Assembly (NCBI GenBank): GCA_008508345.1
Contig: QNGE01003041.1
Location: 1 to 64,000, forward strand
DNA: 64,000 bases
DNA from: Paragonimus westermani
Lineage: Eukaryota > Platyhelminthes > Trematoda > Plagiorchiida > Troglotrematidae
Reading direction: 5' to 3'
Shown: one piece after another, positions 37,712 through 48,436 of the stretch
Numbering within the stretch: the stretch's first letter is position 1
Layout: each line of letters opens with the position of its first letter
Translations under genes and position numbers: made by a program
The notes under the pieces: model-generated
What the model saw: the letters and a program-made list of their open reading frames with translations, nothing else
Databases searched by the model: none
What the model was told of the DNA's origin: nothing

Positions 37712-37825
37712 TGGCCTCATAGTTCAGCTGGTAGAGCGCTTGCTACGTTGAGGTATGCTGCGCCTCTCGCTGGTTCGAACCTGGTCGAACCCTTGAGTTT
37801 TCACAGTGGTATCTCATTTAACCTT
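37712..37825 (+). repeat. tRNA-derived SINE, family 1, best-preserved promoter boxes
   Basis: This copy has the clearest polymerase III boxes: A-box TAGTTCAGCTGGTAGAGC with a pairable D-arm (GTTC/GAGC) and B-box CTGGTTCGAACCTGG, spaced as in a tRNA gene. The 5' GGCCTCA has no matching acceptor strand after the T-arm; instead the family tail follows (GAGTTTTCACAGTGGTATCTC). It is therefore a tRNA-derived SINE rather than a tRNA gene. Confidence 0.7.
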
Positions 37826-40800
37826 CCACCTAGTTTGATTCAGTTGTTTTGATTTCAAGATTGTAGAAATCACAGTTCAGCTAAGTCGATTATAGTAGGA
37901 GTTCTTGAAAGACGAGTGTTCACTGCAGTATTTACTGTTCTTGACTGTGAATTGTTCGGGGAGTAAGGAATATGACAGGCAGATGAAGGCTTAGTTCATG
38001 TAATTAACTAAAATCCTTACGGTCCACATACGTAAAAAGACGTTTAAAATAGCAAAGCTTGTATTGAATCGAACGGTGCCCACTTGCTTTTGTTCCGTAA
38101 TTGACCTGCCAGTTACACAAACAACAAAAAATATTGGTGTTGGATCATTCTTAGCGGAGAAGTTTGTTATGCTTAACGTTTTTGAATTCAGTAGTATGGA
38201 CAGTTAGGAAAGTATTTAAACCCAAAGAAATTTACTGAACGTGTTGTTATACGAGCCTTTATCACCTGCGTTATCATCCACTTTTCCTGAGTACACACGT
38301 TACTTGTAATTCACCAGACGAAGATAACACTGTGAGTCAGCGTCGAGGTTCTTTCACTAGTTTGTATCAGAGGTTGTGACAAAGTCTGAAGGTTCAACGC
38401 GCGCAAATTTGCTTAAGTGTGGCTATGAAATGACAAGAATTCCAACCAGTAGATAGACAAAATCCGGAAACAAATCCGTAAGCCTATTAGAATCAAAAAT
38501 AATGGGTGCAAAAATCGATAGAGCTAGGTTACACATCGAAGAAAAAGCTGACACAAACAACAACGGCTAACTGCTATACTCCCACATTCTGTCTCAGTAA
38601 CACTTCCGTCTTCACCTTCTGTGCTAAGAAATGGGTCAAGAAACTTCTGCGAAATGAAATGATCTCTCAAGGTAAAATGGAAATTTCACCAACCATTATC
38701 ATCAGGTGAACTCCATGGAAGATTATATTCACAATGGGGGCTGGACTCGAATGAAATTCCGCTGAAAACAGGAGTGCAGTTTCCACCTGAATAGATTTTA
38801 TAGCACATCAGTGTGTGTTGATCACCGCAAAGGATGCGCACTAGACATTTGACCCAAAAAACTCACCGTGAGTGTTTTTCCTTCAAACTATATCAAAAAC
38901 TTTTCGTGACGACCGTTTTACAACTTTGATATTTTGCAACTAGTTTCAGTCGCAATCCGTGCGGATAGCTTGGAGATTTGCAGGACAAATCTCAAAGTAT
39001 CAGAACAATAGAGTTCGAGATTTTTTAAAATTGGGGTAGATAGATAGGCGAATGGAAAACGCAATTCAAGGCATGAATCAATCTCGTAAAAGTGTGGACA
39101 TGTGACTAGCATGAAAGAAAGGACACCTCAGCGCACCACCATTTGAATGACTTCCAGCGGGGCTTCGATGATATTTCATTATTCATGAGGCATGATTTGA
39201 GCATAAACCACAAGTTCAGGGTTGTATCTTCGTTGGTGGTTCTGATTGAGGCTCACAAATTGGAAATTATGTTACACGCTTGCTCAAGTCGTCGGCAGTC
39301 ACACCGCTGTCAAAGAAAACCGGTTGCTGAGTTTTCTTTACTCTTGCTTTTCGACTGACGATCGGCATCCAGAAACGACCTCATTGGTGAACGTTGCTGT
39401 TTAAATCAAAAGCACTTTGGGTTGGGGGCAGGTTGGCTACTCTTTCGTGGTTCGCAAATTGAGCATTACCATAGCACTACCCACAGCTCTACTCATCGGG
39501 TTGTCCTCAGGCTAATCAATCGCTCAGAAGAATTATAACAGTTTTGTTAGAGACTAGTGTATCCAACTGTCGAGGTCATTTATTCAATTTGAAATATCTA
39601 AATGTATCGAATCGAATAACTGGTAAGCATTACACAGCTATCGAGCGTTTATGTAACATACCCATCTCTGTGTGCAGATTGTGGCGACCAACTCTCAACA
39701 GACAATCTTACGTATGACATTTTATTGGCTAATGAATTGCTCGCCGATTAAAACAAACCGTGACTTCAACTTGGCCCAAGTTTCTTGAAAAAAGAGCCAT
39801 CTACTTGATCGTTTTTACGACAATTCAGTCAAAATTTCTAACGAATTTGGTTTAATGGGTAACTGTGATGACTCCGTGATATCTTGACCAAATTCAACGT
39901 GCACATGATTTACACTTCGGCTTCGTAAGCAACAATGATGAAGTTGAGCATCCTGCGTAAAGAAAGATGTGCAACCATTATTTCTGACATCGTGGAAACT
40001 AAATTTGTTGTTTCATTTTGAACTTAGCATGTTGAGTACAAAATGATGTTAGGTTGGTGTTTTGCTAGGCTCGTTAAAACTATGAATTGTTACAATTAAT
40101 ACGCCCTCAGTGGGCAGTATTTCATCGTTCGTAGACAAGATATCCAGGGTTCGAAGCACGCTTCAAAAAATGAGCCGCACATCTGAAGTACAAAACGTGA
40201 AAACGCTAGAATTCAGCTAGCACCGTCTTTGTTCACCTAATTCTGGTAATCAATGGTCTGATCACAACGAATGGAGATCCGTATACGAGATACATACGGA
40301 CAAAGGTTCTTAAACTACTGGCCTGGTTTCACAGTGTGAAGCTTATAGTATATACCGCGTAGAGAACGTTGCTTCCTTTCAGTGGTTACAATCTAGACGA
40401 GGTCAAGATTGTTCACCATGCGGATTTCTAACTAGCACAAACATCAGCTGTACAAATTTTCGAAATGAAAGGAACTATTTCTAAAACAGAATTTTACTGA
40501 CCCTGTCTAAACCCAGAACTCTCAGAGCTCATCAATGTTGGCTACCTTTTCTAGTACTAGGGTTTCCGTTAAAGGTTCGGGCAAACCCTTCAGGTTCAGC
40601 GGTGAAGAGTCCTGCGAAAGTCAGAAGATTTCATTGTTTGCCTTGATTTTTCGAAAATGCACTTCATTTCAGATGTTCGGTAATTGACTCACAAATGAAT
40701 TAGGATGTTTAGAGAATTCCGTTTCTTTGACGAACTTGAACAAGGCAATGAGAAGACACGAATCATGTGGCCATCTTTGGAGTAACATTTCGTACATTCT

Positions 40801-43800
40801 GATCACAATTAGACATGCAACCACCTTTAAACATTAAGGGCAAGAGACACGGCTCAACGGATAAGACAGAACTACACGGTAGTTGAACCTAAAAATATGG
40901 GGAGGCTGACCACCAGGGTAGTCTCAACGTCATCATGCGTTGTTTTTGAACACAGAAGGACTGGTTTTGAGACCTGATAGGCAAAGTCTGAGCAAAATGG
41001 ATTATACGTTTCTGGTTGCTTCATGTCTAAAGCTACTTACTTGTCTACGTGTGATCAGAATGTACAAAATGTTACTCCGGAGAACATCACATGCGTTGAA
41101 TCTCCCGATTGCCCAATTCGAAATGGAATGTATAATTACACAAGCCCAACTCTCTCCACAGACATAGCATCGCTGATTTCTTGATAACTGATTCATAGCG
41201 ACGAATGTGAATGTGATTCCTATAAGCCTGTCCGAAGACTTTGATAAGAACACGTGGAAAATAGGACACTATTTTAGAACTGTAAACGGTGGTGGTGTAC
41301 TTCAGGTTTGGATGGAACTGTTTGATTGGTCAAACGGATGCACGCCTCCGCACGTGTAGGTCACTTGCGTTTGCAGAATATTACATCGACTAACACAGAA
41401 TAATTAAAAGTAATCAATATGACACAGCGCGAGTTGAACCACGATGCTATTGCCGCACACAATTAGTAAGTTTATTCCGTTTTTCGGTGTTCATATTACT
41501 AATTAATAAGTTCTGACTTCCTTCGAGTAATTAAGTAAGCACTTCCGATAGATATATTCTATTACGTTTGTTCAGAATAAGAAGATTGAATTCATCTTGA
41601 TGCAATACAAATTTAAGAGGGTGCTGCTGCTCACGGTCAGGTCCACAGTGTATCCTATAGATAAATGTTTACTCATTCCAACAGATATTGCGCAACAATA
41701 TTCCGGAAGTGTCATGTTTATATATAAGGTCAGTAGATGTGTGTTAGTTGATAAATCATCCAGCTAGTAAAAGGTCATTTGCAAATTACTTCTGTCCCGA
41801 TTCACCGATTCTATTGCATATCCCTATCAGCGCAAGTTTTCAAGTGCACTTAAAGAAAATGCGCTGTAAATGTGCCCCTATGATCATATGCGCTAGACTG
41901 CGCTCTTTATTGGAGCTGGGTAGCAACGCATGGGCAATACATGATTAAAAATTATCTCACCCATACAGTTGAATAGGTGATCTTGGTTCAACAGAATGTA
42001 AACCCGAGGAGCGACCACAATGACGAAGCTGGCATTCCGTGATCTGCACCCATAAGAATATAATACTCATCCTTCAGCGATTCAGCGACTGATAGACGAG
42101 TTCGAGGCAGAATTTCAAGGTTCATGAATCCAGTCTGTTTTTCTTACTCAATGTAAAGCACGCGTCTGTTGATCATGCGCTGAGATAAGGCAGAAAACAC
42201 GGTTATCTGTTTGAAACACTTCAATTGTTTGTTGATAACATTCAAAAACCAGATGTTCCGTCACCTGATCACTTGTAAACAAAACCATATTCCAGGTTGA
42301 ACTGAGATCGACTATTGAAAAGTGATACATGATAGGTTGGAAACATACACTTTGTGTGATTTCGAATTGTAGGTTAGGTTCTGTGGTCTATGTGCATGTG
42401 CACTGGCACAAAAGGCACTGATGCTCCGTATCATTTTCACAAGTCTATGACCGAGGCTTAGATGTTGGGGGCGAACACCAACAGAACGATGCTATGTGAA
42501 TGATGGTTTCGTACTCTTTCAAACAATACGTTCAACAATTCCCGTCTCACACGGTTACTGTGATGAGAACTGGTTCCGTACTAAAAATTTGCAATCGCTT
42601 TCGTATAGACGGTCTACAAGATAGACGGATCAGTTTTCTGTGATACTCGTACAAGTGGTCTTCCATATGAATCAATATAACACAACCTGATACGAGACAC
42701 TCGGAGTGAATAAGCATATATGAGATTAATATGCAGTATAAAATGTCCGCAGTAATTGACTGCGTTGTGCTAGTATGTGATTTGTTCGGTATCTTGTATC
42801 TTACCAGGATTCCGGTTAGCTTATATATAAATCGATCGGTTTTTCGTTATATGAATATAATGAGTAACGAATATTAATCGATGGTTGATAGTTTCAGAGA
42901 ATTATCACAAATTCGTTATTCAGTTAAATGAGATTTCAACTGGCAATATGGTTTTTCGATTGCTATCAACTTCTGTAAAGCATCTATTGCTGTAAAGATG
43001 GTTATCGTTTGGACAGCAGAGAAATTTTAGACAAGATATTGCTAGATCAGCTAACAAAAGATTGATGAATATAGTAAAATTTACGATTGTATGGTAAAGA
43101 TTGATAGTCGCGTCGCATTGACATGCACTACTGTGATGAAGAAATCTTATACTGCGGTATACATTGCACGCAACCGTGCTTTCGGGGATGTCTTTCAGTA
43201 TCCTGGAACATGCTCTAAATAAGTGCGACATAGTGAGGAAATTAACGCTGCATTTTAATTATGATTGAAGTGGACGTGCTGTCACAATTAATACCCGGTC
43301 CTATTGATACTGTTGCGAATGTGAAGCGCGATTTATTCTCTGGTTGTGTTCGCCATCTAATGACACTCGCTCGTGCCACGTTGAGTTTTTTAAAATCCTT
43401 TGTGCAGGGCTGAGTGACTGAGGTGGAAGGATTAGGTCCTAAATAGCTTTCCACTAAAATCTAGAAGACAGGTGACAAACTCTGCAGCGTCACAATAACC
43501 AGTATAGATTGTCAATGGGCCGCACGAGTAAACGTCCACTATTGTGCAGTCAGACGGTCCATGCCTGGGAGGCCACCACCTAGCGACAGACTTAGGAAAT
43601 GAAATATGTTGACTAAAACTACAGATTAAGGAATCGAATTCAGTTTGTCACATGGTTCAAAATATTTTCTTTCTTTGCAAGGTTGGCGGTATTTTTCCAT
43701 AGTGAAACAGGGTTTATAGAATTGATTGTGTCTTTTGAGTAGAGGACTCTGCTAATTACTGCGAGAGGTGTGCTGTTCTACTGACAGTTCGGCAGTATCG

Positions 43801-43964
43801 TTACGAAAAGGCAGAAAGAGAACAAATCACCAGTACACAGACCAACAATTCACAAGGGATCGTGAACATGTTATTCGAGGTTTTGCTAGCACAAAAGCAT
43901 TCTCATTGAGCATGACAAAGTCACACATTGCAAAGTAGTCTGGGGATTGTATTACGCTTCCAGA
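37826..43964. other. No gene seen
   Basis: Open frames up to 103 codons (42920-43231 minus) show no domain. Tight overlaps of frames on both strands around 40940-41270 look like chance. At about 40143-40160 there is an isolated B-box-like GGGTTCGAAGC without a clear A-box upstream. Confidence 0.5.
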
Positions 43965-44354
43965 TTACAACCACGTTGGGTTACTCCGGAACTTGTAGAT
44001 GTTCTGTTTAGTTCCTGCGTTTGACATAGTCCAACGCCCCGGAACGTCACTATCAGAGCACTCATTTATTGATGTGCGTGTTTGACCACTTCTTGGATTA
44101 TCGTGAACACTGCCCTTTTGAAGCAATTCACAGGAATTCGATCGCGTACACACATGCCTTCCACTGAGCTCGTTAGTGGTCTCTTCCGCACTCACACAAC
44201 TGGCGTCATAAACAAAAGCCAATTCAATGCGCCGTTCACATGTCAGACTATCTGCAAGCCGTTCACTTATTTGCACTCCAACAGTGCGATTTAGTTCCAA
44301 GATGACAAACTTGTTCAGACCAAGTTGTGTACGGTTGCTGTCCAGCCAACTAGA
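43965..44354 (-). CDS. Candidate exon of an unrecognised protein
   Basis: A minus-strand frame of about 150 codons has no ATG but contains a strong acceptor-like site, CATACTACCCTCAG|TCTAGTTGG, at 44354. The hydrophobic start of the longer frame (CVCLAVFLLICVGS) is then just the pyrimidine-rich intron end, not a signal peptide. After the acceptor come SSWLDSNRTQLGLNKFVIL, QISERLADSLTCERRIELAF, six cysteines and two NRT glycosylation-type sites. No clear donor precedes the stop; possible GT sites near 43975-43985 are weak. I do not recognise the product. Confidence 0.3.
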   Translation of the reverse strand, partial: SSWLDSNRTQLGLNKFVILELNRTVGVQISERLADSLTCERRIELAFVYDASCVSAEETTNELSGRHVCTRSNSCELLQKGSVHDNPRSGQTRTSINECSDSDVPGRWTMSNAGTKQNIYKFRSNPTWL

Positions 44355-45099
44355 CTGAGGGTAGTATGATCCGACACAAATCAAGAGGAACACAGCCAGA
44401 CAAACACACACACATAGAGATCGAATTAGTCACTCCAGGACCCACAATTCCGCCGTGTCTTCAGTAGAATAAAAGCAACGATTCTGAACCGCCATCAGAA
44501 GCATCTACACTTACAGTCTGCACAGTTCTAGAGAAGTCAGTTTGCGAAAAATCACGGTACTTGTTAGGAGTCCGTCACGCCCTTTACGTCGCCCCCCAGT
44601 CCGACCGGTACTCACATTCTCCATGTTACCGTAGTTCCTAGTTACGTAAGCGAAACATACGTAATGCGAATGTTTTGTGTTTCGCATTCTGGATACATCA
44701 TTTTTCAGGATGAAGCAAGTTACCATGGCGTATACCACCTCGATCTGATGAACACGTTTCAACGAGCTGTCCGCGCCAATTTTGATAAGACAACAAGTTA
44801 TCTTCACCAAAATTAAAGCGGTTAAATAAGACATGACGATAGGAAACGGAACGAGGCGGTTCAACAACGACACTACAAAATTGGGAGGTGGCAAATGACT
44901 TTCATTGTTTTGGTTATATGGCTATAGTACGTCGCATCAGAGTCCACAACTGACGCGATGAACCCAAAGACGCAGCATGACGGGTTAGGTTTTGATTAGT
45001 CTTTTAGTCATTTGTACATCCATTTCGTCCACGAATGCCCCTTTCGATGATTTATCATTTAGTGAGAAGACTATCGGGTTGACACAATCCCTTGTCCGT
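44355..45099. other. Unassigned stretch with a 127-codon minus frame
   Basis: A minus-strand frame at 44511-44894 (127 codons) includes a hydrophobic stretch (IVMSYLTALILVKITCCLI) and a basic segment (GRTGGRRKGRDG). No domain is recognised and no splice partners were found. It could be a membrane-protein exon or chance. Confidence 0.2.
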
Positions 45100-45600
45100 T
45101 TGCACTCACCCCATCATACTGGTTCTCAGTTCAGCATTGCCTTTCGAGCGCCGAATCGCTTACAGACACGTGTGTGAACAACCAGCGGACCGTGGTGACC
45201 GAAGCCCTGATCCGACGGCGCCGGGCGACTTTACTCCAAATACACGTACACCCCTCACCCACAACCAGCCAATCTGGCAGTGATCTCGGCAGCGTGCTGT
45301 GCCCACTCCCTCACCCGACTCGGTCAATGAGCCTGGCCTTTCCGTGAGCCGTTTGGTCTGTACCCTGGACTTTGACGCCGGGACAGATTTCGGAGACGTG
45401 GTGCAAACTTTCAGACAGTCCTTTAGTGCCTGGTGCCCTACATATGGTGACTCAGTAGTGCCTGATTTGAAGTCAGTAACGCATTGATGAGTACGGTTGC
45501 CTCTGAAGACGTGGTCAGATATCTGGTTGCGGCCTTGACGAGGATATGCCTCGATGAACATTGCTAGAAAGAGCGAAACCCTAGTTTAGTGACTCTCCTC
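45100..45600. other. GC-rich island with long frames on both strands
   Basis: Base composition rises sharply here, with runs such as GACGGCGCCGGGCGAC. There is a 133-codon minus frame (45160-45561) and two consecutive plus frames (45092-45283, 45299-45487) in the same block. Neither shows a known domain. Such an island may be a mobile-element fragment or a CpG-rich promoter; I cannot tell which strand, if any, is coding. Confidence 0.3.
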
Positions 45601-46467
45601 TGCAGGAGTTGACTAATGGGTCTGTGGAAATCCGAAAATTGCGATCGGTTGTCATTGTTGTCCGCTTCGTATCAAATAAGTCCGATGGAGCCAATGAACG
45701 AAACGAAACTGATAATGAGAGTTATGTTAGGGGAGAAAATGGCTACATATCTTAAATGAAGTTTGGATGGACTTTAGCTAAGAACTACTAATCACGCCGG
45801 TGAAAACATGCCACATATAACGTTAAAGTACGGAAGGACGGAATGCAAAATAACCGCACACAGGAACCAGCATATTACGAGCAAGCTCACTTCGGTGTGG
45901 GTCCCCGGTCGGTTAAAACGTACTAAATGTGACAGCGTTAATGAAGAAAAGAGTCAGTGATTCCTAATACAGTTTAAGACATAGGTACTGTGAAGTCAAC
46001 AAGGCAGTGATGAGTCCGGATCTCATTAGAACGTGACCGGATTTCCAATCTCAGCCGTAGCAAAGGTGTGTACCGGTGACAAGCTCTAACGATCTGAACT
46101 CTGTTCTATTGTTTCTTTTCTGAAAAAGCTGACTGAAATATCTATAACGATGCTACGGCTGAGATCGGGTATGTGGTTTTCAGTTTGTATAATGAACCGA
46201 AATCCCTCGTTACTCACTAGCGGTAAACGGACGTACTTTTTAAAGTGAAGGTGTACATGAGCGATCGTGAACAGTCCTTCTACATATGTCGGAGTTCATC
46301 ACGCGTTCCAGTGATCAGTTGGTGAGTGTTTGTTTGGCACCGGTCTTCTCAACTATGACCATCAAACAAGTACAAACTCTCAGCTTCTGTGCAAGGTCTC
46401 ATCACAATTAACTGTTTTGAAATGGTCCTATATGATTCACTTACATGCCCTTCGGAAATCCGTAAAC

Positions 46468-46545
46468 GAAATGAGTTTTAGAACAGATCTAATTGCGGAA
46501 ATTCTGGACTTTGACTGGATTCGAACCAACAACAAAGACAATATG
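46468..46545 (-). repeat. tRNA-derived SINE, family 1, 3' half, left arm of a palindrome
   Basis: Read on the minus strand it gives TTGTCTTTGTTGTTGGTTCG, AATCCAGTCAAAGTCC and CGCAATTAGATCTGTTC, which match the middle, B-box and tail of family 1. The A-box half is absent. It abuts a plus-strand copy starting at about 46540. Confidence 0.6.
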
Positions 46546-46640
46546 CGTTTGGGCATGTTGTTTCTGTCGCTGACTGCAATCCAGCCGAAGCCGGGAGTTT
46601 TCACAGTTGGATCTCTTTCAAATTATTCGAATTGACTTTT
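46540..46640 (+). repeat. tRNA-derived SINE, family 1, 3' half, right arm of a palindrome
   Basis: It runs TTTGGGCATGTTGTTTCTG, TCGCTGACTGCAATCCAG, CCGAAGCCGGGAGTTTTCAC and AGTTGGATCTCTTTC. It also begins after the A-box. Together with 46468-46545 it forms an imperfect palindrome with almost no spacer. Confidence 0.65.
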
Positions 46641-48263
46641 GTCTACGGAGGTAGCCTTACCATCTCTTCTTGAAGAGTACTCAACACGTGTTTGTCCAAA
46701 AGGATACGTGAATCCTTGGGACACTAGAAGAAGTTGACCGGTTACGAACTGAACATTTTGAGAGGGACGTCAGACAACGGTACTCAATTCGGATGAACTT
46801 CTCAGGTCAGGATTGTGACCCAATCTGCATTGCTGCACCCGATTCAACAGTGTTTCGATCATACTGTACTTAAAATCAATAGATATAGATTAAATTGCGC
46901 CTGCGCAACTCGTGATTTCTGGAGTTCACCGAATACTTCGGATTCCATCCGTGCTGGGAGTGGTTTGCACGTTTTTCCCTACTGCTGGGGTTATGGGTCC
47001 AGAGAAGCTTTTTAGTGCGAACTACACCCAAGTGGTATTAACGTCAATATCTGAAGTCACTTTCTCTAAATCACGTATCCAGTGCAAAACACTTCTCACC
47101 AAACACGAGTTCTTCTTGAATGGAAGTATCAGTTCAATGGAATTTTCACCTGTGTTCAGCGCTCTATCCAGCCTTCACGCTCTTGATAAAATAATCGTTA
47201 ATTCCCTGTTAATGTGAACCGTCAAAATTTTTTACGGCAACGGACAAACTGGTTGGATGTGTATGATAGCAAAATTCCAATTGAAGTGAAAATGAGTTCA
47301 TGATATCAGGAGATCGTCGAAACGAACGCTATTAATGATTGCGAATCATGATGCCCGACTCTCGGTTGTTAATATATGAGCTGATGGAACTCATTTCCCC
47401 CGTCGTAGGTTCCATTAAAAACTGAACTTGTCAAGACATGCAGTAACCATCAGGAGAGTTGTCCAAAAATTACTTAGTGTAATCTCCGGTAGTATCCAAT
47501 TCAGTTAGTTGCAGGAGAAAGGAAGATTCTGTAGAGTATGCAGGAAATCATGGACAATTAAAAATACAGATCCTATGCGTTTCCCATTCGGCTTGTCTAG
47601 TGTGGTGCTACACTGCAGTTTTGAGGCTGTGCAGTCTGTGGTCTAAACCCAATGAATGACACAACCCATATTTGTTCCATAGGGCTAACATTGATTCGGC
47701 AACAACCATTCGCCTAAATAGGCGACTTTCACGGAAAGTCCGCCTATGTTATTGTACGCTGACCACGCACGATAGGTTGTTTTACGTATATGACTAACAA
47801 GATTGGGCAAAGTGTCAACATCCCACAAGCTTTGCCATCATACGGTGTCTCTTAAGTAGGGGAGAGGCGTTGCCCTAACGTAGTTTGATAGTTTTTGGTG
47901 ATATCACCATCATCCGTATTGGCGTTTAGCGCGTAACTGGATTCTCGGATGTCAGTCATTGATGATGGAATATGCTACCTCATACATAAGTTTACATGTA
48001 GCACACTGAGTTCAATGTGATCGGCTTTGCCTCACTACTGCACTCGTCAATTCTGTTCGAATAATTTCCTCACAGTCGCCTCTGAGTTTTTATTAAAAGC
48101 TGAAACATTTCACAGTTCTACCAACGAAATATATGCTTCTTGTAAACAGGTGCTTGGTACTGTTTTCATTGAGATCTTTCACACCTAGGCATTTATAATT
48201 ATCTCAATAAATATTAACAACTCACTGTCTTTTGTAACTATCGCTCGTGATCTCGCGTTGTAG
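46641..48263. other. Region upstream of the CAP exons; no exon recognised
   Basis: The first exon of the CAP gene, which should end in phase 2 near an AHN-like sequence, was not found here. A 101-codon plus frame at 46912-47217 is unrecognised. At 47711-47747 is a compact hairpin that shares a 16-nt word with CAP exon 3. Confidence 0.4.
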
Positions 48264-48436
48264 CTTTAGAGCAGCCCATGGATGTCCAAAGTTGCGCCAC
48301 GACAAGAATCTCGAAAGATCCGCACAAAGATGGGCCAAAGAGTTAGCGAAAGCCAACCGGTTGTATCACAGCGATGCCAAAACTTACGGTGAAAATTTGG
48401 CATTCCGTTGGTGTAGTGGAGAAGGAAATCTTTCGG
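48264..48436 (+). CDS. CAP exon with helix 1 and the first His/Glu
   Basis: This 173-nt exon encodes FRAAHGCPKLRHDKNLE, RSAQRWAKELAKANRL and YHSDAKTYGENLAFRWCSGE. The acceptor is CTCGCGTTGTAG|C and the donor TCGG|GTATGG. It begins with the last base of a split codon and ends with the first base of the next. The order H-x-PxL-x-x-AQxWA-HS-GENL is the standard start of a CAP domain. Confidence 0.93.

Noticed and set aside
37712..37790. A tRNA gene, because both polymerase III boxes are present
   Set aside because: The acceptor stem does not close, the T-arm pairs only through wobbles, and the same sequence with the same tail recurs at other loci, so it is a SINE.
44354..44411. Signal peptide at the start of the 44 kb minus-strand frame (CVCLAVFLLICVGS)
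   Set aside because: There is no in-frame ATG and the segment is the pyrimidine-rich end of an intron directly before a good acceptor.
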